A stretch of 64,000 nucleotides of DNA from Streptococcus pneumoniae (GTDB lineage: Bacteria > Bacillota > Bacilli > Lactobacillales > Streptococcaceae). Both the position numbers and the translations under genes were made by a program. How positions within the stretch are numbered: the stretch's first letter is position 1; every line of letters begins with the position of its first letter. Location: assembly GCF_001096185.1 (NCBI RefSeq), contig NZ_CRPU01000002.1, positions 62,001 to 126,000 of the forward strand, given 5' to 3'. Below are positions 42,195 to 53,587 of the stretch, one piece after another. The notes under the pieces are model-generated. The model did no database searches, was not told the origin of the DNA, and saw only the letters and a program-made list of their open reading frames with translations.

Positions 42195-42305
42195 ATAACT
42201 ATTTCTATACCTTAGATTTTTAATAACTTTTAAAATTTTTAAGGAATGATTATTGTAAATTTTTAAATTGAAATGAAAAGAGCTAATATTAGAAAGTGAG
42301 AAGCT

Positions 42306-45284
42306 ATGGCAAATTTGGGTCTGAAGGAGCGCTATGATTTCCAGCAGTGGATTATCAAAGACTTGAAAGAAAAAAATGGCTATATCGAGCGGGACGCTAC
42401 TTGCTACGATCCTAGATTAGCCATGGATGTGGAACTCCTATGGGATTTTCTGATGGAGACTCAGGAAGAGACCATGGACTATCTCCTTAAAAAGCTTAGC
42501 AAGGAGACAATCGTCAATCTGATTAATAAAGAAATCGTCAAGGGTGGCTTGTTATTCGCCTTGAAAGAAGGAGTTTTTATTGAAAATAAACAACTTCGTC
42601 TTCTCTATCGTAAACCTGCGACTAGTTTTAATGAAAAGGCTGTTCAACAATACCAAGCCAACTGTCTATCTGTTATGGAAGAAGTGGTTTACGAGGAGAG
42701 CGACCGTATTGACCTAGTTATCTTTATCAATGGATTAGCACTATTTGCTATCGAACTTAAGTTTAATCCCAGTGGTCAGTCTGTTCAGGATGCTATCAAG
42801 CAGTTAAAGGGGCGCAATCCTCAGAATCGTCTTTTCCGTTTTGAACAGGGAGTCTTGGCTTCCTTTGCAGTGGATACACTAGAAGTCTATATGACGACGC
42901 AATTGAAAGGACAAGAAACCTATTTCCTACCTTTTAATGTGGGGAAAGGGGAAAGTATTGAGATGGGAAGTGGTAACCCTCACAACCCTGATGGTGTCGA
43001 TACAGACTACTTGTGGCTTGATGTCTTGACCAAGGATAGTATTCTCCAGTTAATAGAGAGTTTTATCTTTTTTGAGATGGATAAGCATAATTCTAAAAAG
43101 AAGACCCTGATTTTCCCGAGATACCATCAGCGAAGAGCAGTTAGCCGTCTCCTAGAGGACATGAAAGTCAACCATACTGACAGCAATTATCTGATTCAGC
43201 ATTCGGCTGGTTCTGGTAAAACCAATACCATAGCATGGTTGGCCCACAGCTTAGTTTCTCTTCATGATGATCAGAATCAAAACATCGTAGATACTGTATT
43301 AATCGTTACAGACCGTATCGTAGTTGACCGTCAATTGCAAGAAGCAGTCAAGGAAATCTCCCACAAGCATGGTGTAGTTAAGGTAATGGGAGATAAAGAA
43401 ACCTCCAGTGACTTAGCGGATGCGATTGCAGGAAATACAAAAATCATAGCTACGACTATTCATAAGTTTGCCCAAATCAACCAATCTAACTGGATGTTTG
43501 TAGGGAACACTGCGAAAAAGAAATTTGCCATCCTGATTGATGAAGCCCACAGTTCAACGACAGGATCCTATATGAGTTCGGTTAGTCAAGTCTTGACAGA
43601 AACAGATACAGAAGATGGAACTATCGATGAGATTCAAGAAGTAAGTGTTGCGGATGCTATTGAGCAGGAGATTGCACGGACAGGTAAGCAGGACAATGTC
43701 TCAATCATTGCCTTTACCGCAACTCCCAAGGCGACAACTCTACAGCTATTTGGTACAACCCAAGCAGATGGTTCTAAAGTTCCTTTTGATGTTTATAGTA
43801 TGAAGCAAGCTATTGAGGAAGGTTTTATCTTAGATGTCTTAGATAACTATACGACTTATAAGACCTATTACAAGCTCAATAAAGCAGTCGAAGAAGATCC
43901 TGAGCTAAAAACAACTCTTGCTAAGCGTAAGATTGCAAAGTTTGTAGAATTATCTGATGAAAATATCAATCAAAAGGTTGAAATTATCATGGATCACTTT
44001 ATCAGTCATGATATTATGGCTGAATTGGGTGGTCAAGGTAAGGCTATGATTGTGACTTCGGGTCGTGAGGCAGCAGTTAAGTATCAATTGGCCTTTCAAA
44101 AGTACTTCAAAGACCACAGCATCACTAGTATTGGAACCCTGATTGCCTTTTCTGGCAAGGTTGATTATCAAGGTAGTGAATATACTGAGTCGCAAATGAA
44201 TCAGGTCAAGGAAGATTATTTGAAAGATCATTTTGATACGGAAGACTACCAAATCCTGATTGTGGCAAATAAGTATCAGACAGGGTTTGACCAACCAAAA
44301 CTGGTTGCTATGTATGTAGATAAAAAGTTGCGAAGTGTTGCTGCGGTGCAAACATTGTCTCGTTTGAATCGTATCTATAGAGGCTACAACAAGAAGACCT
44401 TTATCCTTGATTTTAAAAATACTTATGACGATATTCGCTCAGCTTTTTCTCCCTACTACCGTGAGACTATATTAGCAGATACAGTCACACCTAGCGATGT
44501 CTTGACCTTGGATCGGAAAATTGATGAGTATGGTATCTTGGACAGTGATGTTGTTCATGAGTTTAATCAATTCTTATACCAAGAAAAGAGAAACAGCAGA
44601 GAAAAACAAAAGATGGTTTCTCTGTTAAATCAAGGTTATGATAGAGTTAGACGGTTTGATGAGAAAGAACAACTTTCTATTCGAAAGGTTATTCGAGGTT
44701 TTCTTAGAATGTATACTTTCTTGATTCAGGCAACTGCTTATCAAAATGAAGTTCTACACGAACGTTATAATTATCTGCAAAGCCTTGTCAAGATGATTGA
44801 TGTTCGCATTGGAGGAGATGATTTTACAATAGCAGATAAGATCGTAGTGGACTATATGAAACATAAGCAAACAGGTTCCTTCAGGTCAGTTTCTGAATTG
44901 GAATATCATCCAGAGTTAATACTTACCAAGCCAAATACTGGAGGTGTTACGACTGACCAGGAGAAGCGCTTATCTGAAATCTTAGATGAAATTAACGAAC
45001 AGTTGGATTTGGATATTGATCACCAAGTCGGTCTAAGTGGAGCGGTATCCATTCGTGAATTGATGAAAAAGAATCCAAGACTAAAGCAATCTGCTCGTGT
45101 CAACTCCAGAGAAGACTTCGTTTTTGCTTTTGAAGAAGAGATTGACAATGCTCTTATAGAAGGATACTCTCAGAGTCAAGATTTATTTGGTGCTCTATTA
45201 AATAATGATTCTTTCAAGAAGAGATTAGCAGATATATTTATTGATGATGTATTCAAAAGTTTGAAGGGATCCGAAGAAGTGTAA
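42306..45284 (+). CDS. hsdR: Type I restriction endonuclease subunit
   Basis: HsdR translocates and cuts unmethylated DNA. The 992-residue protein has the PD-(D/E)xK nuclease site D136 (IDLVIF) and E150-x-K152 (AIELKF), Walker A GSGKT with K305, the helicase DEAH box at 412-415 (LIDEAHSS) and later helicase motifs (ANKYQTGFDQPKL, VQTLSRLNRIYRG). All motifs are intact, so the system should restrict. A 111-base AT-rich gap separates it from the inserted pair; AAGTGAGAAG is a weak ribosome site. Confidence 0.95.
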   Translation: MANLGLKERYDFQQWIIKDLKEKNGYIERDATCYDPRLAMDVELLWDFLMETQEETMDYLLKKLSKETIVNLINKEIVKGGLLFALKEGVFIENKQLRLLYRKPATSFNEKAVQQYQANCLSVMEEVVYEESDRIDLVIFINGLALFAIELKFNPSGQSVQDAIKQLKGRNPQNRLFRFEQGVLASFAVDTLEVYMTTQLKGQETYFLPFNVGKGESIEMGSGNPHNPDGVDTDYLWLDVLTKDSILQLIESFIFFEMDKHNSKKKTLIFPRYHQRRAVSRLLEDMKVNHTDSNYLIQHSAGSGKTNTIAWLAHSLVSLHDDQNQNIVDTVLIVTDRIVVDRQLQEAVKEISHKHGVVKVMGDKETSSDLADAIAGNTKIIATTIHKFAQINQSNWMFVGNTAKKKFAILIDEAHSSTTGSYMSSVSQVLTETDTEDGTIDEIQEVSVADAIEQEIARTGKQDNVSIIAFTATPKATTLQLFGTTQADGSKVPFDVYSMKQAIEEGFILDVLDNYTTYKTYYKLNKAVEEDPELKTTLAKRKIAKFVELSDENINQKVEIIMDHFISHDIMAELGGQGKAMIVTSGREAAVKYQLAFQKYFKDHSITSIGTLIAFSGKVDYQGSEYTESQMNQVKEDYLKDHFDTEDYQILIVANKYQTGFDQPKLVAMYVDKKLRSVAAVQTLSRLNRIYRGYNKKTFILDFKNTYDDIRSAFSPYYRETILADTVTPSDVLTLDRKIDEYGILDSDVVHEFNQFLYQEKRNSREKQKMVSLLNQGYDRVRRFDEKEQLSIRKVIRGFLRMYTFLIQATAYQNEVLHERYNYLQSLVKMIDVRIGGDDFTIADKIVVDYMKHKQTGSFRSVSELEYHPELILTKPNTGGVTTDQEKRLSEILDEINEQLDLDIDHQVGLSGAVSIRELMKKNPRLKQSARVNSREDFVFAFEEEIDNALIEGYSQSQDLFGALLNNDSFKKRLADIFIDDVFKSLKGSEEV

Positions 45285-45353
45285 TCTTAAAATTCACGCT
45301 AATTTCCCCAAAACATATTCTATTTTAGGTTTGTGAAAATCACTTTTTTATGG

Positions 45354-45359
45354 TAGAAT
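45354..45359 (+). promoter_or_regulatory. Extended -10 promoter of rny
   Basis: TGG TAGAAT (-10 at 45354-45359), 49 bases before the rny ATG. A weak GTGA AAA TCAC hairpin with a T run (45333-45350) just upstream may end the hsd transcript. Confidence 0.55.
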
Positions 45360-45407
45360 GTAAAAGAATGTATGTCATTCGGAATAACAATAAAATGAGG
45401 TAAAAAC

Positions 45408-47021
45408 ATGGAAATCATGTCGATTGCGATTGCTGTTTTTGCCGTCATCATTGGTTTAGTCATTGGATATGTCAGCATCTCAGCTAAGATGAAATCATCT
45501 CAGGAAGCTGCGGAGTTGATGCTTTTAAATGCTGAACAAGAAGCAACTAATTTACGTGGACAAGCTGAGCGTGAAGCGGATTTACTTGTTAATGAAGCCA
45601 AGCGTGAAAGCAAGTCTCTTAAAAAAGAAGCACTATTGGAGGCCAAAGAAGAAGCCAGAAAATACCGTGAAGAAGTGGACGCTGAATTCAAATCAGAACG
45701 TCAAGAACTCAAACAAATCGAAAGTCGTTTGACAGAGAGAGCTACAAGTCTCGACCGTAAGGACGACAATTTGACGAGTAAAGAACAAACACTTGAACAA
45801 AAAGAACAAAGTATTTCTGATAGAGCGAAAAACCTTGATGCGCGTGAAGAGCAATTAGAGGAAGTCGAAAGACAAAAAGAAGCAGAGTTAGAGCGTATTG
45901 GTGCCCTGTCTCAGGCGGAAGCACGAGATATTATCTTGGCTCAGACAGAGGAAAACTTGACAAAGGAGATTGCTAGCCGTATTCGCGAAGCTGAGCAAGA
46001 GGTCAAGGAACGTTCTGACAAAATGGCCAAGGACATCCTGGTTCAAGCTATGCAACGTATTGCTGGTGAATATGTAGCAGAGTCAACAAACTCAACGGTT
46101 CATCTGCCAGATGATACTATGAAGGGACGCATTATTGGTCGTGAAGGTCGTAACATTCGTACCTTTGAAAGTTTGACAGGGGTCGATGTGATTATCGACG
46201 ATACACCAGAAGTGGTGACCTTGTCAGGTTTTGACCCGATTCGTCGCGAGATTGCCCGTATGACTATGGAAATGTTGCTCAAGGATGGTCGTATCCACCC
46301 AGCTCGTATCGAAGAGTTGGTTGAGAAAAACCGTCAAGAGATTGATAATAAGATCCGTGAATATGGTGAGGCAGCAGCCTATGAGATTGGTGCGCCAAAC
46401 CTTCATCCAGACTTGATGAAAATCATGGGTCGCTTGCAGTTCCGTACTTCATATGGACAAAATGTCTTACGTCATTCGATTGAGGTTGCTAAGTTGGCTG
46501 GTATCATGGCCAGCGAACTTGGTGAAAATGCGGCTCTTGCCCGTCGTGCTGGATTCCTTCACGATATCGGAAAAGCCATTGACCGCGAGGTTGAAGGTAG
46601 CCACGTTGAAATCGGTATGGAACTGGCACATAAGTACAAGGAACATCCAGTTGTAGTGAATACGATTGCTAGTCACCACGGCGATGTAGAACCTGAAAGC
46701 GTCATTGCAGTGATCGTTGCTGCAGCAGATGCCTTGAGCGCAGCCCGTCCAGGTGCTCGTAGTGAGTCTCTTGAAAGCTATATCAAGCGTCTTCATGATT
46801 TAGAAGAAATTGCGAATGGCTTTGAAGGGGTACAAAATAGCTTTGCCCTTCAAGCAGGACGTGAAATCCGTATCATGGTCAATCCAGGACAAATCAAGGA
46901 CGACAAAGTCACAATCTTGGCTCACAAAGTTCGTGAGAAAATTGAAAACAATCTCGATTACCCAGGAAATATCAAGGTAACCGTGATTCGCGAGCTTCGT
47001 GCAGTAGATTATGCTAAATAA
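45408..47021 (+). CDS. rny: Ribonuclease Y
   Basis: RNase Y is the membrane-anchored endoribonuclease that starts mRNA decay. The 537 residues show one N-terminal span ([19 protein letters not shown]), a long coiled coil to about residue 200, a KH domain ([20 protein letters not shown]) and an HD domain with H385-D386 ([10 protein letters not shown]). Length is normal. In related genomes it lies close to yefM-yoeB; here the hsd-defence block sits between them. Confidence 0.97.
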   Translation: MEIMSIAIAVFAVIIGLVIGYVSISAKMKSSQEAAELMLLNAEQEATNLRGQAEREADLLVNEAKRESKSLKKEALLEAKEEARKYREEVDAEFKSERQELKQIESRLTERATSLDRKDDNLTSKEQTLEQKEQSISDRAKNLDAREEQLEEVERQKEAELERIGALSQAEARDIILAQTEENLTKEIASRIREAEQEVKERSDKMAKDILVQAMQRIAGEYVAESTNSTVHLPDDTMKGRIIGREGRNIRTFESLTGVDVIIDDTPEVVTLSGFDPIRREIARMTMEMLLKDGRIHPARIEELVEKNRQEIDNKIREYGEAAAYEIGAPNLHPDLMKIMGRLQFRTSYGQNVLRHSIEVAKLAGIMASELGENAALARRAGFLHDIGKAIDREVEGSHVEIGMELAHKYKEHPVVVNTIASHHGDVEPESVIAVIVAAADALSAARPGARSESLESYIKRLHDLEEIANGFEGVQNSFALQAGREIRIMVNPGQIKDDKVTILAHKVREKIENNLDYPGNIKVTVIRELRAVDYAK

Positions 47022-47030
47022 ATAAGAAAG

Positions 47031-47056
47031 AGCAGTTGAAAAATTACTGCTTTTTT
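47031..47056 (+). terminator. rny terminator
   Basis: AGCAGT ... ACTGCT followed by six T residues. Confidence 0.8.
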
Positions 47057-47135
47057 GTTACACTAGATAGAAAGACTGTAAAGGATAATCTGGCTTTTTG
47101 CCATTATTCTAGGGAAATGTTATTTCACAGACTGA

Positions 47136-47777
<642 letters not shown>

Positions 47778-47801
47778 AATTTAGAAAATAGGTACAAGCA
47801 A

Positions 47802-48116
47802 ATGATGTTAAAACCCTCTATTGATACCTTGCTCGACAAGGTTCCTTCAAAATATTCACTCGTAATCTTGGAAGCAAAACGTGCCCACGAATTGGAAGCA
47901 GGTGCGCCAGCAACTCAAGGTTTCAAGTCTGAAAAATCAACTCTTCGCGCTTTAGAAGAAATCGAATCAGGAAACGTAACAATTCACCCAGATCCAGAAG
48001 GGAAACGTGAAGCAGTGCGTCGCCGTATCGAAGAAGAAAAACGCCGCAAAGAAGAAGAAGAAAAGAAAATCAAAGAGCAAATTGCTAAAGAAAAAGAAGA
48101 TGGTGAAAAAATTTAA
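47802..48116 (+). CDS. rpoZ: RNA polymerase omega subunit
   Basis: A 104-residue omega subunit helping RNA polymerase assembly. It starts [20 protein letters not shown], with the conserved [16 protein letters not shown], and ends in a strongly charged lysine/glutamate tail typical of streptococci. Confidence 0.96.
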
Positions 48117-48181
48117 GGTTGGGGGGACTCAATCTTATTTTTTCTATTGCAAGAATGTACTGACAAGGAGGAGGTGAGAAG

Positions 48182-50578
48182 ATGGCCATAGCCAAGATTA
48201 TTGTAGATGTGCCCTTGATGCAGACGGACCAGCCCTATAGTTACAGGATTCCTAAGGAATTTGAGGGAATGCTAGAAGTTGGGATGCGGGTTCATGTGCC
48301 TTTTGGTAAGGGCAATCGCCTGATTCAAGGGATTGTTCTTGGTTTGGAGTCCCAACCAGATGAAGAAGAGATGGAGCAAGATTTAAAAGATGTTGCCGAG
48401 GTGTTGGATTTTTCACCTGTTCTCACCCAAGAACAACTCTGGCTAGCTGAAGAGCTCCGCAAGTCCGTCTTTTCCTATAAAATCTCTATCCTCAAGGCTA
48501 TGTTACCGGGATTTCTAAACTCCAGCTATGACAAGATTCTCTATCCTCTGGAAGGCCTAAGTCAGGAAGACCGAGAGCGCTTGTTTGGTTCAGAAGATTC
48601 ACTTGCCTTTTCTTCTCTAGATTTAGGTAAGCAAGCTGAAATGATGCGTTTGACTAGAAAAGGCCTGCTTGGTCTAGAATATCAGGCGATTGATCAAAAG
48701 AAGGTCAAGACCCAGTCTTGGTATGAGGTAGACCTTGTTCAGTTAGAAGGGGTTGAAATATCTGCGCGCGCCAAGAAAAAGTTGGAATTGAGAGACTATT
48801 TATTGTCTCATCCTGAGAGTGCTTCCTTGGCCAGTTTGTTAGAGTCCTACTCGCGGGAGCAAGTCAACTTCTTTGTGGAACAAGGTGCTGTGACCATAGT
48901 CCAAAAGGAAGTTCAACGCTCGGCCGCTTATTTTGAAGATATTGAGGCAAGTCAACCTTTAGAGTTGAATCCAGAACAAAGACAGGCGCGAGATGCGGTT
49001 GTCAGTGCGATTGGCAGTCATCAGCCTCCCTTCCTCCTTCAAGGGATTACAGGAAGTGGGAAGACCGAGGTTTACTTGCAGATTATCCAAGGGGCCTTGG
49101 ACAAGGGCAAGACAGCTATTTTGCTGGTGCCTGAGATTTCCTTGACTCCGCAAATGACAGAGCGTTTTATTGCCCGTTTTGGTGAGAAAGTGGCCATTCT
49201 TCACTCAGGTCTATCCAATGGTGAAAAGTATGACGAATGGCGCAAGGTCGAGCGTGGAGACGCTCAAGTTGTGGTTGGAGCCAGATCAGCCATCTTTGCT
49301 CCGCTGAAAAATCTAGGTGTCATGATTATCGATGAGGAGCATGAAGCGACTTATAAGCAGGACAGCAATCCCCGTTATCATGCTAGAGAGGTGGCTATTT
49401 TACGGGCCCAGTACAATCAAGCTGCCCTGGTACTTGGTTCAGCAACTCCTAGTTTGGAAAGCCGTGCGCGGGCTGGAAAAGGCGTCTATCAACATTTACG
49501 TCTGACCCAACGAGCCAATCCTTTAGCTAGGATCCCTGAGGTTCAAGTGATTGACTTTCGAGACTATATCGGACAAAATGAGACGTCAAACTTTACGCCT
49601 CCTTTACTAGAGGCTATCCAAGACCGTCTGGTTAAAAAAGAGCAGGTGGTTCTCATGCTCAATCGCCGTGGTTATTCTAGCTTTGTCATGTGTCGGGAGT
49701 GTGGGACGGTGGATACTTGTCCCAACTGTGATATTTCTCTAACATTGCACATGGATACCAAGAACATGAACTGCCATTATTGTGGTTTTTCGAAGGATAT
49801 TCCTCAGGTCTGTCCTAACTGTAAGAGCCGCAGTATTCGTTACTATGGGACGGGGACTCAAAAGGCTTATGACGAGCTAGCAGAACTCTTTCCCCAGGCC
49901 CGCATTTTGCGGATGGATGTGGACACGACTCGTAAGAAAGGGAGTCACCAAGCTCTACTTGACCAGTTTGGACGAGGGGAAGCGGATATTTTGCTTGGAA
50001 CTCAGATGATTGCTAAGGGATTGGATTTTCCCAATGTGACCCTAGTCGGAGTGCTCAATGCGGATACGGCCTTGAATTTGCCTGATTTCCGTTCTTCTGA
50101 GAGAACCTTCCAGCTTTTGACTCAGGTGGCAGGTCGTGCAGGTCGGGCTGAAAAAGCAGGTCAGGTCTTGATACAGTCCTACAATCCGCAGCACTATGCT
50201 ATCCGATTTGCTAAGGATCAGGACTACGAAGGCTTTTACGCTTATGAAATGGGAATCAGACGACAACTTGGTTATCCACCTTACTATTTCACCATTGGCA
50301 TTACCCTTTCTCACAAGAAAGAAGAAGAGGTTGTCAAACGTGCCTATGAAGTCATGAACATTTTGCGGTCAGGTTTGTCCGAAACCAGTAACATCCTTGG
50401 GCCGACGCCAAAACCGATTGCTCGTACCCACAACCTCTATCATTACCAGATTTTAATTAAATACCGTTTAGAAGATGAGCTGGGGCCAACTCTAAATCAG
50501 GTTCTGGCCTTGACTCAAGAACGGGAAAATAGTGAGCTCCGTCTCAGCATTGACCATGAGCCACAGCAATTTTTATAA
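48182..50578 (+). CDS. priA: Primosomal protein N' (replication restart helicase)
   Basis: PriA recognises stalled forks and reloads the replicative helicase. The 798 residues include Walker A GITGSGKTEVYL, the DEEH box IIDEEHEATYKQD and a zinc-binding insertion with eight cysteines from CRECGTVDTCPNC to CHYCGFS and CPNC. Helicase motifs GTQMIAKGLDFPNV and QVAGRAGRAEK follow. Strong ribosome site GGAGGTGAG. Confidence 0.97.
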   Translation: MAIAKIIVDVPLMQTDQPYSYRIPKEFEGMLEVGMRVHVPFGKGNRLIQGIVLGLESQPDEEEMEQDLKDVAEVLDFSPVLTQEQLWLAEELRKSVFSYKISILKAMLPGFLNSSYDKILYPLEGLSQEDRERLFGSEDSLAFSSLDLGKQAEMMRLTRKGLLGLEYQAIDQKKVKTQSWYEVDLVQLEGVEISARAKKKLELRDYLLSHPESASLASLLESYSREQVNFFVEQGAVTIVQKEVQRSAAYFEDIEASQPLELNPEQRQARDAVVSAIGSHQPPFLLQGITGSGKTEVYLQIIQGALDKGKTAILLVPEISLTPQMTERFIARFGEKVAILHSGLSNGEKYDEWRKVERGDAQVVVGARSAIFAPLKNLGVMIIDEEHEATYKQDSNPRYHAREVAILRAQYNQAALVLGSATPSLESRARAGKGVYQHLRLTQRANPLARIPEVQVIDFRDYIGQNETSNFTPPLLEAIQDRLVKKEQVVLMLNRRGYSSFVMCRECGTVDTCPNCDISLTLHMDTKNMNCHYCGFSKDIPQVCPNCKSRSIRYYGTGTQKAYDELAELFPQARILRMDVDTTRKKGSHQALLDQFGRGEADILLGTQMIAKGLDFPNVTLVGVLNADTALNLPDFRSSERTFQLLTQVAGRAGRAEKAGQVLIQSYNPQHYAIRFAKDQDYEGFYAYEMGIRRQLGYPPYYFTIGITLSHKKEEEVVKRAYEVMNILRSGLSETSNILGPTPKPIARTHNLYHYQILIKYRLEDELGPTLNQVLALTQERENSELRLSIDHEPQQFL

Positions 50579-50590
50579 GAAGGAGAAGAT

Positions 50591-51526
50591 ATGACAAAAC
50601 TAATCTTTATGGGGACACCCGACTTTTCAGCAACAGTCTTAAAAGGGCTTTTGACAGATGACCGTTACGAAATTCTAGCCGTTGTGACCCAGCCAGACCG
50701 TGCCGTTGGCCGTAAAAAAGTTATCCAGGAAACCCCAGTTAAACAAGCTGCCAAGGAAGCGGGTCTTCCAATCTACCAACCTGAAAAATTATCTGGAAGT
50801 CCAGAGATGGAAGCTATTATGAAGCTAGGAGCGGATGGAATTGTGACTGCTGCTTTTGGGCAGTTTCTTCCAAGTAAACTCCTTGATAGCATGGACTTTG
50901 CGGTCAACGTTCATGCCTCTCTTCTTCCTAAACACCGTGGTGGTGCGCCTATCCATTATGCCTTGATTCAAGGGGATGAGGAAGCTGGTGTGACCATTAT
51001 GGAAATGGTTAAGGAAATGGATGCAGGTGATATGATTTCTCGTCGCAGCATTCCTATCACGGATGAGGACAATGTCGGCACCTTGTTTGAGAAATTGGCG
51101 CTAGTTGGTCGTGATTTGCTTTTGGATACTTTGCCTGCCTATATTGCTGGGGAAATTCAACCTGAACCGCAGGATCCAAGCCAGGTTACTTTCTCGCCAA
51201 ATATCAAGCCAGAGGAAGAAAAACTGGACTGGAGCAAAACCAATCGTCAACTCTTCAACCAAATCCGTGGTATGAACCCCTGGCCTGTTGCCCATACTTT
51301 CCTTAAGGGCGACCGCTTTAAGATTTATGAAGCCCTAGCAGTAGAAGGTCAGGGAAATCCAGGTGAGATCATTTCTATTGGTAAGAAAGAATTGATTGTC
51401 GCAACGGCAGAAGGTGCTCTATCCCTTAAACAAGTGCAGCCAGCGGGTAAACCTAAGATGGACATTGCTTCCTTCCTCAACGGAGTTGGACGTACATTGA
51501 CTGTAGGAGAACGATTTGGTGACTAA
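50591..51526 (+). CDS. fmt: Methionyl-tRNA formyltransferase
   Basis: Formylates initiator Met-tRNA with 10-formyl-tetrahydrofolate. The 311-residue protein has the catalytic region [20 protein letters not shown] (Asn-His-Asp active site) and the C-terminal OB domain. AGAAGGAGAAG precedes the ATG. It overlaps rsmB by 8 bases. Confidence 0.97.
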   Translation: MTKLIFMGTPDFSATVLKGLLTDDRYEILAVVTQPDRAVGRKKVIQETPVKQAAKEAGLPIYQPEKLSGSPEMEAIMKLGADGIVTAAFGQFLPSKLLDSMDFAVNVHASLLPKHRGGAPIHYALIQGDEEAGVTIMEMVKEMDAGDMISRRSIPITDEDNVGTLFEKLALVGRDLLLDTLPAYIAGEIQPEPQDPSQVTFSPNIKPEEEKLDWSKTNRQLFNQIRGMNPWPVAHTFLKGDRFKIYEALAVEGQGNPGEIISIGKKELIVATAEGALSLKQVQPAGKPKMDIASFLNGVGRTLTVGERFGD

Positions 51527-52832
51527 AGTAGAAACGGCTAGAAGTTTAGCCCTAGCAGTATTAGAGGATGTTTTTATCAATCAAGCATACTCAAATATTG
51601 CCTTAAATAAGCATCTCAAGGGAAGTCAACTTTCGGCAGCAGACAAGGGCTTGGTGACCGAGCTGGTCTATGGAACGGTAGCCCGTAAACTGACTCTGGA
51701 ATGGTACCTATCCCACTTTATCGAAGACAGAGACCAGTTAGACAGTTGGCTTTATGTCCTTCTTCTCATGAGTGCCTACCAGCTCCGCTATTTGAACAAG
51801 ATTCCAGATCATGCTGTAGTCAATGAAGCAGTGGAATTGGCCAAAGTCCGTAAAAAAGGCAGTGAAAAATTGGTCAACGCTGTCCTTCGCCGTATCTTGC
51901 GTGAAGGCTGGCCAGATATCACCAGCATCAAACGAAAAAATAAGCGTGACTCCATTGCCTATTCCCTTCCGGTTTGGCTAGTTGCCAAGCTCAAGGAAGA
52001 ATACGGTGAAGAGAGAGCACAAGCCATCTTTGAAAGCCTGTTAGTGCGAAACAAGGCCAGTATTCGTGTGACTGATTTAAGTCGAAAAGAGGAAATCCAA
52101 ACCTTGTTGGAGGCTAGTGATTCACCTTTGTCTGTTTCTGGTCTCGTCAAGGAGCAGGGGCATTTTGCAGGCCATGATTTGTTTGCGGATGGAACCATTA
52201 CCATCCAAGACGAGTCCAGTCAGCTGGTTGCTCCGACGCTTGATTTGCAGGGAGATGAACGAGTGCTTGATGCCTGTGCGGCTCCAGGTGGGAAAACAGC
52301 CCATATTGCCTCTTATCTCACGACAGGTCAGGTTACTGCTCTGGACTTGTACGACCACAAGTTGGACTTGATTCAAGAAAATGCTCAACGTCTGGGAGTT
52401 GCAGATCGGGTTCAAACGCAAAAATTAGATGCTAGAAAGGTGCATGAGTTTTTTGGTCAGGATTCATTTGATAAGATTTTAGTGGATGCTCCCTGTTCAG
52501 GAATCGGTCTTTTGCGCCGAAAACCAGATATCAAATACAATAAAGAAACGGCAGATTTCGCGTCCTTACAGGAAATTCAGCTAGAAATATTAGGTAGTGT
52601 TTGTCAAACACTAGGCAAAGGTGGTATAATAACTTATAGTACCTGTACTATTGTCTCAGAGGAGAATTTTCAAGTCGTTGAGGCGTTTTTAGAAAGTCAT
52701 CCTGAGTTCGAGCAGGTAAGACTAGAACATGAATGTAAGGATATCATGAAAGACGGCTGTATTCTCATTACACCTGAACTGTATGGAAGTGATGGATTCT
52801 TTATCAGTCAATTTCGCAAGATATCGGATTAG
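51519..52832 (+). CDS. rsmB: 16S rRNA (cytosine-967-C5)-methyltransferase
   Basis: RsmB (Sun) methylates C967 of 16S rRNA. The 437 residues have an N-terminal NusB-like RNA-binding domain and a SAM domain with [34 protein letters not shown] (catalytic Cys) and TYSTCTI (second Cys). I use the GTG at 51519, preceded by AGGAGA at 9 bases, within the end of fmt; an adjacent in-frame TTG at 51516 is less likely. Confidence 0.95.
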   Translation: MTKVETARSLALAVLEDVFINQAYSNIALNKHLKGSQLSAADKGLVTELVYGTVARKLTLEWYLSHFIEDRDQLDSWLYVLLLMSAYQLRYLNKIPDHAVVNEAVELAKVRKKGSEKLVNAVLRRILREGWPDITSIKRKNKRDSIAYSLPVWLVAKLKEEYGEERAQAIFESLLVRNKASIRVTDLSRKEEIQTLLEASDSPLSVSGLVKEQGHFAGHDLFADGTITIQDESSQLVAPTLDLQGDERVLDACAAPGGKTAHIASYLTTGQVTALDLYDHKLDLIQENAQRLGVADRVQTQKLDARKVHEFFGQDSFDKILVDAPCSGIGLLRRKPDIKYNKETADFASLQEIQLEILGSVCQTLGKGGIITYSTCTIVSEENFQVVEAFLESHPEFEQVRLEHECKDIMKDGCILITPELYGSDGFFISQFRKISD

Positions 52833-52846
52833 GAAGGAACTGACAC

Positions 52847-53587
52847 ATGGAAATTTCATTATTAACAGATGTTGGTCAGAAACGAACAAATAACCAAGAC
52901 TATGTCAACCACTATGTCAATAGAGCTGGACGTACTATGATTATTTTAGCTGATGGGATGGGAGGTCATCGCGCAGGGAATATTGCTAGTGAAATGGCGG
53001 TAACAGACCTAGGTATAGCTTGGGTTGATACCCAAATCGATACAGTCAATGAAGTGCGTGAATGGTTCGCCCATTACCTAGAAATTGAAAATCAAAAGAT
53101 TCACCAGCTTGGTCAGGATGAAGCTTACAGAGGCATGGGAACTACTTTGGAAGTCCTTGCTATTATTGGCAATCAAGCTATCTATGCTCATATTGGTGAT
53201 TCGCGTATCGGCTTGATTCGTGGAGAAGAATACCATCAGTTAACGAGCGACCATTCTTTGGTCAATGAATTGCTCAAGGCTGGTCAATTGACACCAGAAG
53301 AGGCAGAAGCTCATCCTCAAAAAAATATTATCACCCAGTCTATTGGGCAAAAAGATGAAATTCAGCCTGATTTTGGGACAGTTATCCTTGAGTCAGGTGA
53401 CTATCTCTTGCTCAATAGTGACGGCTTGACCAACATGATTTCAGGCAGTGAGATTCGTGATATTGTAACCAGTGATATTCCTTTAGCAGATAAAACGGAG
53501 ACACTTATTCGTTTTGCTAACAATGCAGGAGGTTTAGACAACATTACGGTTGCCCTTGTTTCTATGAACGAGGAGGATGCAGAATGA
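52847..53587 (+). CDS. phpP: PP2C-type serine/threonine phosphatase
   Basis: PhpP dephosphorylates StkP and its targets. The 246-residue Mn/Mg-dependent enzyme has all PP2C motifs: [39 protein letters not shown] and the C-terminal [10 protein letters not shown]. It overlaps stkP by 4 bases (ATGA), coupling phosphatase and kinase. Confidence 0.97.
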   Translation: MEISLLTDVGQKRTNNQDYVNHYVNRAGRTMIILADGMGGHRAGNIASEMAVTDLGIAWVDTQIDTVNEVREWFAHYLEIENQKIHQLGQDEAYRGMGTTLEVLAIIGNQAIYAHIGDSRIGLIRGEEYHQLTSDHSLVNELLKAGQLTPEEAEAHPQKNIITQSIGQKDEIQPDFGTVILESGDYLLLNSDGLTNMISGSEIRDIVTSDIPLADKTETLIRFANNAGGLDNITVALVSMNEEDAE

